This document shows positions 10,301 to 22,600 of a DNA stretch of 64,000 bases, one piece after another. The notes under the pieces were generated by a model. That model was not told the DNA's origin. It did not search any database and saw nothing but the letters and a program-made list of their open reading frames with translations. The position numbers were made by a program, and so were the translations under genes. The stretch is from contig NC_060059.1 of NCBI RefSeq assembly GCF_020283565.1, positions 34,646,838-34,710,837 on the forward strand. The letters run 5' to 3'. Position 1 is the first letter of the stretch; the number at the start of each line of letters is the position of its first letter. The stretch is from Trifolium pratense (lineage: Eukaryota > Streptophyta > Magnoliopsida > Fabales > Fabaceae).

Positions 10301-10531
10301 TTATGGACACCTAATATAATAATCATCTGGAAATGAAACTTTGTTATCTTTGAAAGGGTTAAGCTTATTGTGGCATTCAGAAGGTGCAGATGGTGGAACT
10401 GGCCCTTTTGGTAATTGATTTTCAAATAAGCTTTTGAAGTCTCTAATACACTCAACTCTTGAAACAATAAGCAATGCTACAACAAAAATAACCAAACCTG
10501 AATTTAAACAAAATCTTTGATGATTCAACAT
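10301..10531 (-). CDS. IDA-LIKE (IDL) signalling peptide precursor
   Basis: Single-exon ORF of 76 codons. Residues 9-28 form a hydrophobic signal peptide (LNSGLVIFVVALLIVSRVEC). Near the C-terminus residues 41-55 read PKGPVPPSAPSECHN, closely matching the PIPPSAPSKRHN core of IDA and IDA-LIKE peptides, which are cleaved from secreted precursors and sensed by HAESA-type receptor kinases in abscission, root emergence and stress responses. Here the usual Lys-Arg is replaced by Glu52-Cys53, and the core is followed by a 21-residue tail ending in IRCP. The ATG at 10531 is the only one that includes the signal peptide. Assignment as IDL is from the motif and precursor layout; the exact subgroup is unknown. 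Confidence 0.7.
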   Translation of the reverse strand: MLNHQRFCLNSGLVIFVVALLIVSRVECIRDFKSLFENQLPKGPVPPSAPSECHNKLNPFKDNKVSFPDDYYIRCP

Positions 10532-11422
10532 GGCTAGCTTTATTTCACTTCTCCTAAATGAGACAAATTACAAACTCTATCAATGCTTTATGATGTAGCT
10601 AGCTAGAATATATAATGTAATCTAATTATATATATACACAAGAGTATTAAATATAAATGTTGGATGTTGAAATTTTGTTCCATCATCATGGAGCACGAAA
10701 AATGTTATAATATTAATCTCTTTGCAGGTTTTCAACGCCGTATGAATGAAAATTTATAAAACATCATGAAGCTGCTTTTACTAGTGAAAAATTACTAGTT
10801 TTTTGGAACAAAGAATGTGTGAAAACAATTATTTAAGTTGAATATAAGAACAGCAGCAGACTTTTTAGAAAACATGACAAAATGGGACTTTTGAAATTCA
10901 TGTCCACCAATATGTCAGAACTTGAAATACATGTTTGTATATCGAAATAGATTAATTAGGTGCAGTCGATTTTTCTGTGCCGTCGTTTTATAGCCGTCTG
11001 ATCACGATTTGAACAGTTTAAACAACTGCAGTTGAAAAATACATTTTTTAAATCAAGAGAGAAAGAAGACAATCTAATTTCATTTCATTACTAACATTTT
11101 TGAGTACAAAGTAAAAGTTGCAAGGTGCGTGAAATTAAGAAACAAAAAATTAAAAATATAATTATTGATTGCTACCGTGAGAACTCACGGAAATAGATAT
11201 CCTGCAGTTCATTTTGACACAGTTTCCACGCAGTTTTGCATTACAGCCATCCGATGAAAAACCTGTGGTAGAGATTGTTTCATGTGATTTTTCAACTGTG
11301 TTGATCTGAACCGTCTGATCTATCATCAACGGTCCAGATTTAAAACTGTGTGAAAACTTTGTGAAAATCTACTGCAGGAAATCTGCATCCAGAACTCACC
11401 ACATATGGCGTTTGTCTACTTT
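10532..11422. other. Intergenic between two peptide genes, MITE-like inverted repeat
   Basis: AT-rich. Positions about 11205-11390 show a loose inverted repeat: CTGCAGTTCATTTTGACACA near the left end and AAAATCTACTGCAGGAAAT at the right. The block at 10958-11060 shares motifs with it (CCGTCTGATC, AACTGCAGTT). These look like diverged copies of one non-coding element family. No gene was recognised. Confidence 0.4.
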
Positions 11423-11629
11423 CTATGGATCGAAAGTCATTCTATGACAATAGCCCATCATGCATATAGCAATGTACATTTTGGCTACATTTATTACAGG
11501 ACAATCATTAACAGATTTACATGTGAAAGATGTTGTAATAATTTTTGGAGTAATGGCAGCTTCTTTTGTAGTAAGAAACGGGAATAGAAATAAAAGTATT
11601 GTGAAAATTAACTTGAGAGTTTTCACCAT
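11423..11629 (-). CDS. Nodule-specific cysteine-rich (NCR)-type peptide
   Basis: ORF of 68 codons starting at ATG 11629. It has a classic NCR layout: a signal peptide (MVKTLKLIFTILLFLFPF) and a short mature peptide with four cysteines at residues 37, 43, 56 and 61, spacing C-x5-C-x12-C-x4-C. In inverted-repeat-lacking legumes such peptides are made in infected nodule cells, delivered to the symbiosome and drive terminal differentiation of rhizobia. Four-cysteine members are common. The frame is open from signal peptide to stop without the intron most NCR genes have near the signal-peptide junction. The mature part carries few charges (Lys38, Asp42, Lys50, Arg63, Asp67). Expression cannot be judged from the sequence. 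Confidence 0.7.
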   Translation of the reverse strand: MVKTLKLIFTILLFLFPFLTTKEAAITPKIITTSFTCKSVNDCPVINVAKMYIAICMMGYCHRMTFDP

Positions 11630-12924
11630 TTTTTCTCTCTTCGTATGTAACAAATATCATACGGCTTGATCAATTTATAATGTATATAGCTCATGCAATT
11701 TAAAAAACAATTAAATATTTCTAGGTTTTAAGGTGATCAATGGGTTGTATTTGTCCATTTAGAACACTTAAATAGTAAATATCTCTTCGGTAGATCAATG
11801 ATTTAAGTTTGTCCCTTAAACACACTTAGTGAAGGGGTTACATAAAAAACTTTCTAATAATTTTAATCTACACATATGTATCTTTTAAAAATTTATCAAA
11901 GCGAGTTTATAGGTGTTGTGAATTCGATTAATATCACACTAATAGTACTTGATGTGTGGAGCAAATTAATCAAACAACCATAATAAGCGGAATAGAGATA
12001 TAGTAATAATAATCCAAACAAATATAACCAAGTGAAGGAGAAAGAGAACAAGAAAAACACATAATATTTGTTTACTCGATTCGGTAAAAAATGACCGAAT
12101 CTAATAGAGTACCTTTACAAAGAGTTTCCCAAGGGGGTTACAAGAATCAGTCTTCAAACCTAACTCTACCCTTATCCCGAATCTCTTCCCATGGCCAAGA
12201 GACTCAATTTGATATAGTGCTTTCCGAGATGAATTCAATAACCTTTTGTCAAACCCTAGAATTATACCAAGAGACAACCCCTCTTATTTCTCTCTAAAAC
12301 CCTAACATTTGTGTTGGTGGCATACTGTATGCCATAATCAAAATAGATTTTCTTCAAATCATGTGTGCATGCACCGGTGCATTCTGGTCATGCACCGATT
12401 CAAGTTACTCCCAGATCTCCAGCTTTCGTGTTTTGCATCGGTTCAAACCAATCTTGTATAGGTACAAGATTCTCTCGGATTTTTCACGTTCGGTCCATGC
12501 ACCGATGCATTCTGGACATGCATTGTTTCACTCTTTTCTGGACTGCTTCCACCGGTTCAACTACAACATGCACCGGTTCATTAGACTTGTTCTTCCTGAT
12601 TTTAAGTTTGATGAAGAGGATAAAATATGGTGTTGACAATTTATTATAGTCTATGGTAGACCTTTGTGATCAAAAGGTGGAAATTTGTTTCCCACCATGG
12701 GAGACCTACATGCCTTTCCCATGCTTAGATTTGGCCATGCTAAGGTATAGAAATAAAAGTACAGCCTTCAATGGATGATGCAAGATAAACACCTTCCACA
12801 ACACTACAAGAATAATATGTGCATTCCCACGGTTGACAGAGGCTAGAGAGATAAAACCATGCTCATTCAATTAATATACCCATATCAGGTAACACTGTCC
12901 GGTGATTAAAACTATCACGTTCCA

Positions 12925-13010
12925 TAAGTGCTAGCTCAACTGATAAAAAATACAAACATCGTGATCCGGGTTCGAATGCGAGAATCTCACAATTATGTGA
13001 ATTTAATTTT
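12925..13010 (+). repeat. SINE-like repeat (A box TAGCTCAACTGATAA, B box GGGTTCGAATGC)
   Basis: GTGCTAGCTCAACTGATAAA followed about 30 bp later by CCGGGTTCGAATGCGAGA gives the spaced A and B boxes of a tRNA-derived polymerase III promoter. The body then becomes AT-rich. It lies directly before a SINE of another family in the opposite orientation. Confidence 0.55.
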
Positions 13011-13020
13011 TATTTTTTAT

Positions 13021-13104
13021 TTTTTATTTACAATGAGCTAGGAATCGAACCCAGAACCTCTAGCATACTACCCAAATCTCTCACCACTAGACCAAACCTA
13101 GTGA
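13021..13104 (-). repeat. SINE-like repeat, family of four copies in this window
   Basis: On the minus strand it reads CACTAGGTTTGGTCTAGTGG, then GAGAGATTTGGGTAGTATGC and GGGTTCGATTCCTAGCTC. These are an A-box-like and a B-box-like segment of a tRNA-derived SINE. Matching copies lie at 14142-14223 (minus), 19424-19503 (minus) and 36946-37028 (plus). Confidence 0.6.
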
Positions 13105-13654
13105 CTTTACTTGGAATTTAATTTTAGTGGATTACTACTTCTTCTAAAAAACTCCGTCACATCACCCATAGTTAGTTTGTCTAGTGGTGATTATCGCTTG
13201 GACTTAGTGGGGAGAATCACAATTCGACCACCACAATTGTGATTTGGAGGGGACTCAAACCAGCCAAAACTGATCCTAAACCAAATTAAGCGGTTCCATA
13301 AACCGAGTACTAGTGGTAAAAAAAATAACTATATCACATCAAAATTGAGATATTTTTTTTGGATTAATTTTAAACATGACTAACAACTAATTTTTATCTA
13401 AAATTTGTGGAGGATAGAGTCTCCCATTCCAACCAAATTTTCTTATATGCAAAAAGGGATGAGATTATTTTTGTTTGTTATATGCAAAAAGGAATGGGTA
13501 GAGTAGCTGGATCACACAAATTAACGAAGCTTTTGAGTTCAAAAGCAGAATCAGAATCTAGTTCCAACCAATTTTCCAAATTGCTTGCGCATTGCATATT
13601 ATCATATCATTCATCCCTTAGATAACAGATTTGAAAATTGGTGTTTGATTGATC

Positions 13655-16600
13655 ATGGTTCTTACCTACAAACAAGGTTACTTACCACAACCATTTCACA
13701 TCAAACACATAACCACTAAGTTTTCATCACTTCCACTCAGGTTTGTTTTTTCACTTTCATATACCTCTTTTAATATATATATATATATATTTTTTTTTTT
13801 TTGTGGTCTTTATTTATTCTTATTTCTTATCCTTACTATACTAATTAATTAATAATTTATTAATTTTACAGATTCTCACTTAAACTTCAAGGTCAACCAA
13901 AACTCAGGTATAATTCTTCAACTGCTTCTAAATTCTTTAATTTCTAACTTCCATTTCAAAATTAAGGTTAAATATTTTTTTCTGTCGCTCAAAATTTGCT
14001 AAATTTCTATTTTAGTGAGTTGCTTTGAGGTTAGAGGTTTGTTTTTTATTTGACAATACAATATTATTTTTTGTGTGCCACTTGTAATTTTTTAGGTTTC
14101 ATGAATTTAGTGAGAATTGCATGTATAAGGATTTTTTTTTGGTTTTACAACGAGCTGAGGATCGAACCCAAACCTATAGCGTACTACCCAAACCCCTCAC
14201 CACTAGACCAAACCTAGTGGCTTATAAGGATTTTTTTTTTGTTATTAAGTATTAACCCTCTGGTTCCAAGGGGAAGGGAGCCCTAGTAATCTAGAGTTTG
14301 ACGGTGAGGTTAAGTCTGACCAAAAATTGTTCCCACCAGGAATCAAACTCAGGTTCTCCCGAATGGTTCGTTCTAGGCGGAACTCATTAACCACTTGAGC
14401 CCAATATCTTAGAATTTTAAATATTAAAAGAGGGTTTTGTAACATTTAAATATTGTTTTCTCATTTGAGAGTGTAAAAGTAGAAGAGTAAATATGAGATC
14501 TTGAAGAGAGACATGATGTTTGAGAGTTAATCACATTTGAAGTGTTAGCTTAGTGGTAAGAGGTTAACCTTGTTAATCTCAAGATGCCGAGTTCGAATCC
14601 CGTCAGAGACCGTTGTAAAATTAGTATCATAAAATTTAGTCAGCATCTATGGTTTTATGGTAAAGTGGGTTCCTTTAATTTTATCACCAGAGATGCTCTT
14701 AAATCCTCCTTTGAAAAGGGACTTGTTTTTGTCCTCCTGCTTTTTATGGTAAAGTTGTTATGTTAGTATTTTTCTCCTTCACTCAGATTTAACTCCTTCA
14801 ACCTTTAGCTCAAAACAACTGAGTTGTTCTCTTGATTTTGAAATACGTCATTCATAGTCCTTCAAATTCAATTATAGTCCCTTTTGATATCCACGTCAAG
14901 GACCACGAACGTCGTATTTCCATAGGTACATGGCCACAAACGCATTTCAAAATTAGAGAAACAAAAACACATCACTTGGTAATATTTAACTTTTCAAATT
15001 GTTATCATTGTTGTAATGGTCAACTTGTTATTATTGGTAATATGTATAATTGATTAAATTCAATGCATAGAAACTCATTTAACATTCTATATTGTTTATA
15101 GATGGCAATATTTCCATATATGTCACTGCACTGGTGTTGTGTGTTTAATTATAGATTAATTTGTTCTAAATTGTGTGAGACTGCAGAAGGGTTGTTAAAA
15201 TGTCAGCAACTGAAGTCACGAATTCGACGATCTCATACGAGTCCTTTGCAATAAAGCCTCCTTTGCACCCTACTTATGATTTGAAGGGTATTATCAAGTT
15301 GGCCCTTGCAGAAGATGCTGGCGATCGAGGTTTGTGTCCAAACTTTCTTCTAATTTCATGCTATAGCTGTCGTGTTTTTCCATGAGTTTTATTTTTATTA
15401 TTTCCATCTATTTTCTTTATTTTAGAAAATGTAACCTTTTTCTCTTCTGTTAAATACGGATTATTCCCTGTTATTTGACAGTTATATTGTATGCATGAAA
15501 TTGAATTTACGAAATGTTTTGACTGTAGGTGATATAACATGCTTGGCCACCATTCCATTTGACATGGAAGCGGAAGCTTATTTCTTGGCGAAGGAGGATG
15601 GCATTGTTGCTGGAATTGCACTTGCAGAAATGATATTTAATGAGGTCGATCCATCTTTAAAGGTATGAAGCAATGAGCATATACCCTATCATTATATTTG
15701 TGGTCAGTTCTTGGCTGAATCATTGAGGAATGCATTCAAATATCAGGTGGAATGGTCTAAAAAGGATGGAGATTTGGTCCATAAAGGGATACAGTTTGGG
15801 AAAGTTTACGGTAAGATAATTATCATGAAAACATAATTACAAACCAAATGGAATAAAGTTCATTGTTAGTTTGGTTTTATGAAAGGCTTCTATAAATCTT
15901 CAGCTATTCACATGTAGGACGAGCACATAACATTGTTGTAGCTGAAAGGGTAGTTCTAAACTTTATGCAGAGGATGAGTGGCATTGCAACTTTAACCAAG
16001 GTATATTTGTTTTCTTCAATATTTTTCTCTAGTATTCTTACAGTTACCTAACTGATTGCCCTACAATCTTATTGAGCTTAGTCCCGTTACAAATCCCTCT
16101 TACCTATTTCCCTTTATTTATGCATACCTTCCTTCCGGTCGACCTACTTAACTAACCATAGCCTTATTCCTTCTATAATATACCTTTAACAGTTAACACT
16201 CCTGCACCCCTTGTGATCTCTAACAGAAACAAAATTTAGAACAAAACCATTTAGAGCAAGGTTGTTGTAATTGTTTTTCTTCCCACATGACTAGAACATT
16301 TTGTTATTTTTATTAAGAGTCCCACATTGGTTGCGAGAGGGCCTGAATATATGTTTATAAGTAGAGACAATTCTCAGCCTACAAGCCGGTTTTGTAGGAT
16401 TGAGTTAGGCCCAACTCCCAATTCTAAGATGGCATCAGAGCCTCCTCTACGATTAGTTGGACTACCTGCTATTAGGTTTCTGACTGGGCCACCCGCCATT
16501 TATATCCGCTCACCAAGTCCAATAGTGTTGTGCGCGAGGGGGTGTGTTAAGAGTTCCACATCTGTTGCGAGACGGCCTGAATATATGTTTATAAGTAGAG

Positions 16601-19600
16601 GCAATCCTCACCTTAAAATCGGATTTTTAATGCCCATTAGTTAAGAAAGTGTATGTTAGACAAAATAAAAAGACTTAAGGGGAATAAATAATTGTACAGC
16701 TGTTAGTAAGGAAGCAACAGAAGTTAGTTAGTAGAAAGGAAGTTAGTTACAGTAGGAGAGGATAATTAGGAGCCGATTAGTAGGGGGAAAAAACAATACT
16801 TTTGTAAGTCATAAAGTGTGGGAGAGAAGATGCCTCTCGAATGCCTTAGAGAGTTTGTTCTCATTTTCAGCTTCTTCATCATTTTGTACTATGGCGTAGT
16901 TCTTGCCCCATTGGCAGAACTCAGCCATTTGTTGTGAATAATACAAGTAATTCAACTCAGTGAATTACCAGTTCTAACAGTTGTCTAGGGATGTTATCAT
17001 ACGAGACCTAACAATTTGGCAGATTGGTGAAGATAATATGGCTTCATCCATGTTTTCTATAAATGCAATGAACAAATTATGGTTACAAATATGAAAAACA
17101 AGTTGATTTATGCAACGAATTCAGATTTGATAAAAGATGGTTGTGTTGCATTCCATCGTGCCTAATGATTTGTGAAATTACCATTGTTATCTTATATTTA
17201 TCATTTGTTTTCTTGTATCATGTTTTTCCACAGGCAATGGCAAAGGCAGCATCCCCTGCATATATATTGGAGACTAGAAAAACTGCTCCGTGTTTACGTT
17301 TATTGGATAAGTGGGCGGTCTGTACTCTGAACCATTCCGTTGCTTTTATTTATGACCATTTATTTGTATTTTTTTTTTTTTTTTGTATAAAATTTACTCA
17401 ATTAACTATGGTAGATCTCCTTGTATAGGTAATAATTGGCGGAGGTCGAAATCATAGGATGGGTTTGTTTGACATGGTTATGATAAAAGATAATCATATA
17501 TCAACAGCTGGAGGTGTTACAAATGCTCTCAAAGCTGTCGACCTGTATCTAGAGAAAAATAGCCTCCAATTAGAGGTTGAGGTAGTACTTTTTTTCATTG
17601 TTTCACATGTTCTCTTCTGTTTCGATTTTTTTTTTGTCTGATTGGTCTTTTCTTCATTTATGACTTCGTGAAAATTGTGATGCCTTTCATGTTCCAACTG
17701 ATGAGTTCTTGTCTGTTTGGCAACTTGATGACGATTTGTTTATCAAATGATTTGTTGATGCAGCATTAATATGATAGGAACCAATTTTGTTGATAACTAA
17801 TAATGTTGTATAATAGCTCTATCTCCTTAAAAATGGGGAAAACCTATCTTGGTTACACTGACAAACAGAAAACAAAGATGGAAATATCTGCAGATTTTTT
17901 AGGGTCTGCTTCGTTGCTTCTCTAAGGCTCTAATCCTCAAAGAATAATTGTCTTAATCCCTCTCTCTTCATTGCATCATTTTTTTTCATTTCCTTTAATA
18001 GATTTCACAACCACTCCCCTTCGTTCTTCACTCCTACGTGCTATATGTGCAGGGTAGTTACAGCTTAAACTCCCATCTAAACCTTAACTCATCTTTGTTT
18101 CCTTAGCTTCCTAGCAATGATCTGTAAAATCGTGATATTCATTTACGTACCTATGCATCCATTGCTGTTAATTGTGGATAATGACATAGTTATAGCTTTC
18201 TATCTCGAATTGATTGGTATGAAGTCGAATGTATGTGTAGATTTGTGTTCATTGTATGGCTGTCAACGAATTAGTTCTGGCTGCAGCTATAATATTATAA
18301 GGTTGCGTTTTTCCTAGGTTGAGACAAGGACTCTTGAGGAAGTGGAAGAAGTATTACATTATGCATCTCAAACAAAAACTTCTTTAACTCGAATAATGTT
18401 GGATAATATGGTTGTACCTTTACCAAATGGAGATGTGGACATATCGATGCTTAAAGAAGCTGTGCAGTTGGTCAATGGGAGATTTGAAACTGAGGTATTC
18501 ATGATTGAATTTTCTTCATTTAACCTGTATCCGTATTATTGGTGTCATTTGTTGACTAAATGCTTCAGATTATTATGATATTTTTTTCGTGTCAAATTAA
18601 TCATTTATGTTTAAAAACATAAATTATTTCCTCTTCATGTTCTTACCTAATTTCTATTGTCATATTTTTATTGCCAGGCTTCAGGCAATGTTACCATAGA
18701 TACAGTACATCAAATCGGGCAAAGTGGAGTAACCTACATTTCTAGGTAAACATTTTCTTTCACCACACTTCATAATATCTAGTATCATAAAAAATAACAA
18801 TTTTCCTTCAACTTCTACCTGTAATGTTGAATTTATCGCATGGACATTATTTTCATGTGAAAGTAAAACGAGTCTGATTAATCTAAGATATAAATTACCT
18901 CATTTAGAGAGATGTTGTTTTTTGGAGTTTTTGTCTTAAGTAGTGGTGTCTGAGATCAAAACATTAACAACTTTTGCGAGGGGACACTTGCAATTCGCTG
19001 TTTTTAAGTAACAAAACGGTATAAAACTTAAAACTATGTCTACATGTGCACCACCTAAAAATCTGGTGCACCATGAGTCTCACTCAGTTTTTGTAACTAG
19101 AATATGTATAATTGTGATCCCTCTTCTTTACATGCTAACGAACTTTTCAATTTATTTTTGATCAATTGAATTATATTTGAGTTTATGAATCATCAGAAGA
19201 CATTTTCTTTTTTGCAAAAAACACTGTATATTTTTGTAAATATGAATATACACGTAGTGTGTTCCTTGTTTTACACTTTTTCTTTTAGTGAAATATTCTT
19301 TTGAAGATTTGAGTTTTTATGCTTATTTCAAACTTTACAATACTGGATGGGAAAAAAAGGAAAAGAAAACTTCACTAATCTTTACTATCATATACTATTT
19401 CTATTTCTTTTCATTTTTTGTTTACAATGGAGTTGAGATCGAACCCAAGACCTCTAGCATACTATCCAAATTCCTCACCACTAAACCAAACCCAGGACCT
19501 CTATTTCTGTACAAAGATGTTTAGCCGGTGACAATAAATGAGATGGCAACATGCTCATTTTGATATATTACTGACTAGTCAAATGTTCCCAGGTAGAAGT

Positions 19601-22600
19601 GTCTAGAGTTTTTCAACTTTTTCAAAAACAAAGCTCAGTCTTCACCAAGTCGACACTCCAAGCAAAAGTTTAGCAACTTCATTCCTCTTTTACCTCTGCA
19701 AATCCATTTTTTCTGCCAAAGCATACAATAATCCAAACTCAATTTTATCAATAAAAACGGAACCAAAAATCAGAACAAGAAAGGGAGGGGAACTAAAAAC
19801 AGAGAGGCAGAAACGAAAAACCATCTCCATCACTCATCATCCCTCACCTTCATCTTTCACTCATGATCCCTTTCAAAATCTCAGCATCTCCATCACCCAT
19901 TTCAAAAACATAAACAAGAAACAAAACTAAGGTGAGGATGAAGAGATAAAACACAACCACCACCTTCAACTTCTACCAATCTAAATCCATTCCAACACCA
20001 CCACTTTCACTCATAATCACCACCATATTAATCACCATCACCACCATTTTTAACTACAAACCCACAACCACCTCCATCTTCTATCAACCACTCCTAACCA
20101 AAAAGAAAAACAACAAAACAGAAACAAAGAACAGAGGAACAGAATGAGGGAGAAGAAGAAAGGGTTCGCCGCCGTTTCCGCCGGCCTCCGCACACCATTC
20201 TCCGGTCAGCTCCGACCGCCACTCTCTCCTCCGCCACTGCAGCCACCACCGTCGACCCATCCCTCTCTCTCGCATCCAACTCCTCTAGCCGCCGATTTCC
20301 TTCTCTCTCGCCGCTGCCGTTTGTCTTTCTCTCACTCTCTTGCTATTTCACTTTCACGTTTTACGCTTTTTTTATTGTTACGTTGTTTTTAGTTTTTCTT
20401 TGTTCATGCAGATTCCTTTTCTTCACATTTGAAATGACTAGGATAGGATTAGGTGTGCTTATAAAAAAAATAAAAAAAAAAAGATAGGATTAGGTGTTTT
20501 TATTTATTTATTGTATTTTTTAATTAATTAATTGGGCTGTTATTTTGTTTTGCTATATGGGTTCTAGGCCCACATCTTATTCACACCCCTTAGTTTGCTT
20601 CTAATAACAACTAGGATAATATTTCAATATCCGTATAGAAGGATGATATTTCAATATCCCTTAGTTATCAAACTTAAGCAAAATAGTTTTGTTATGGAAT
20701 GTTACAAGTGTTTACAACTTGTGCGTACAAGAAACAAGTTTAAATTTCTTGGGACAGAGATATCACATGTAAGGCTTAATCCTCTTTGATTCTAGAAAAA
20801 CTTTTTGTTTGATTGAAATCTTTCTTGATATTTGATTGAAAAACTGAATTTGTAATTGTATAAGTTGTGTAGTGACGCCAGTTTTGGTTGCACTTGTAAT
20901 TCAGATAGGTAATATAACATTTAAACAATTTTATAAAACAAAAGAATATGTACATCTGTCTAATGAATTTTATAATTTTATTGTTTAAAATTTGATAATG
21001 GGATTTTGGATGTGAAATTCGCACGTGGAGGTAAATTCAATTTAAGGTATCAAGGAGCAGTCTCTAGAGTCTCCACCGATTAACCTTACAAAGGTAAAAT
21101 AAAGTTAGTCCCCTGGAATGAAGCATCAAATAGGATGCTTCATTCTAGAGGCTAGTTTTATTCCAGCTTTATAAGGTTAATCTGTGGAGAATCTTCAAAC
21201 TGCTCATTGACCTCAAATGTGAATTTACCTCAAAGTGTGAATTTCACATACAGAATCCCATTATCAAAATGAAGAACTTTGATAATTTCGTGTCAGTGAT
21301 CAAAACGTTAACAACTTTTGTGGGGGACACATGCAATACGCTGTTTTCAAGTCACACATCGGTATAAAACATAAAACCATGTCTACATGTGCTGCACCTA
21401 AAAATCTGGTGCACCATAAGTCTCAATTTTTGTAACTAGATTATATATAACTGTGATCCTCTTCTTTACATGCTAAATGAACTTTTCAATTTATTTTTGA
21501 TCAATTGAATTATATTTGGGTTTATGAATCATCAGAAGGAGTAATGCTAGGGTCACACCCTCTAACACACTCCTTTAGACACACTCACATTTATTGGACC
21601 ACATCATCATATATTTTTAATGATGCACCGGTTACCTGTTGTAATTTTCTTTCTTTTTTTTAATTTATTTTTTATCTGAATATTAACCTTTCATCTTCTA
21701 TCTCACTCACCATCTCAACCAAAACTGTTCCAGATCTATGTTTTCTTGGTCGACCACTGCACTTGTTTTTTCTTGAAAAGGGTTCGCTGCTTTCATCCAA
21801 TTTACCCACAATGTTTTCTAATATGTTTCTGTTATAACATTTTTATTTTCACATTTGAGTTTTATATCTGTTGTAGTTACCAAATCTCACATTCATTCTT
21901 GTTGGTAAGTTTTAGATTTGTCTCCATCAATTATTCACACCTCTACCATATGAATCCCACTACCAACTTCACCGTGATTCATTCTCCCTCTGGTTTTTGT
22001 TACAGAACCCAATTTCCCTTTTAAAAGATTCATTACTCCAAAAAAATAAAGCAAATCAAAAAATGAAAAATAAAAAATAAAAAAACTAAATCAACGATTG
22101 AAAAGCCAACCGCCGCCGCATTAAGCATCAATGTCGGCCGCACCTCATAACCCATCCACTGTCGGTCGCATCTCGTAGCCCCTTCACCGCCAATTTTCCA
22201 TTCTTCTTCTCTTTCAACCAAACCAAGTTGCTGAAACATTCGGATAAAGGGTTTATCAAAAATTGAAAACCCTGTGGTTATCCCACTTGTCCCCTGCGAG
22301 TCTGTGTTGGCTATGGTTGAGAAATTGATGGGTTACTGGGTATAGACAGTGATTTATTTTTTTACTAATGGAGGAGACAGTGATGAATAATCAATTACTA
22401 TAAAAAAAAAATTGAAAAAATATAAGAAATCTAGTAACCTGTTTAACCGGTTAACAGGTGATGCATTGAAAAAAATAGATGATGTGGACCAATGAATGTG
22501 AGTGTGTCAAAGAGAGTGTGTTTGAGAGTGTGTCCCTAGCATAACTCCAGAAGAAAACATTTTTTTTTAGCAAAAAACACTGTATAAAACTATAAATCAT

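Larger units (their letters stand above)
11654..13654. other. Intergenic, retro- and SINE-derived DNA upstream of QPT
   Basis: About 11940-12300 resembles part of a retroelement LTR or leader, with TTTACTCGATTCGGTAAAAA and related text. About 12360-12590 contains four variants of CATGCACCGGTGCATTC or CACCGGTTCA, a short degenerate internal repeat. CACTACAAGAA at 12803 could be one end of a CACTA transposon, but no matching right end was found. Two SINE-like repeats follow (12925-13104). The QPT promoter and leader should lie within roughly 13400-13654, where TTATATGCAAAAAGG occurs twice. Confidence 0.4.

Noticed and set aside
12361..12649. Two overlapping 90-codon frames with repeated Met-His-Ala and Cys-rich words
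   Set aside because: They arise from the repeated CATGCACCGGTGCATTC motif read in two frames, not from a conserved peptide.
12803..12815. CACTACAAGAA as the left end of a CACTA element
   Set aside because: No inverse terminus or subterminal array was found nearby; the short match could be chance.
20084..20392. Arg/Trp-rich and Pro/Ser-rich frames in QPT intron 10
   Set aside because: Both strands are open because of a CCGCCG-rich block; no domain, and it is inside an intron.
18948..22590. Intron-10 direct repeats as LTRs of one retrotransposon
   Set aside because: No TG...CA ends, primer-binding site, polypurine tract or coding remnant lie between them, so a dispersed or duplicated repeat is the simpler reading.
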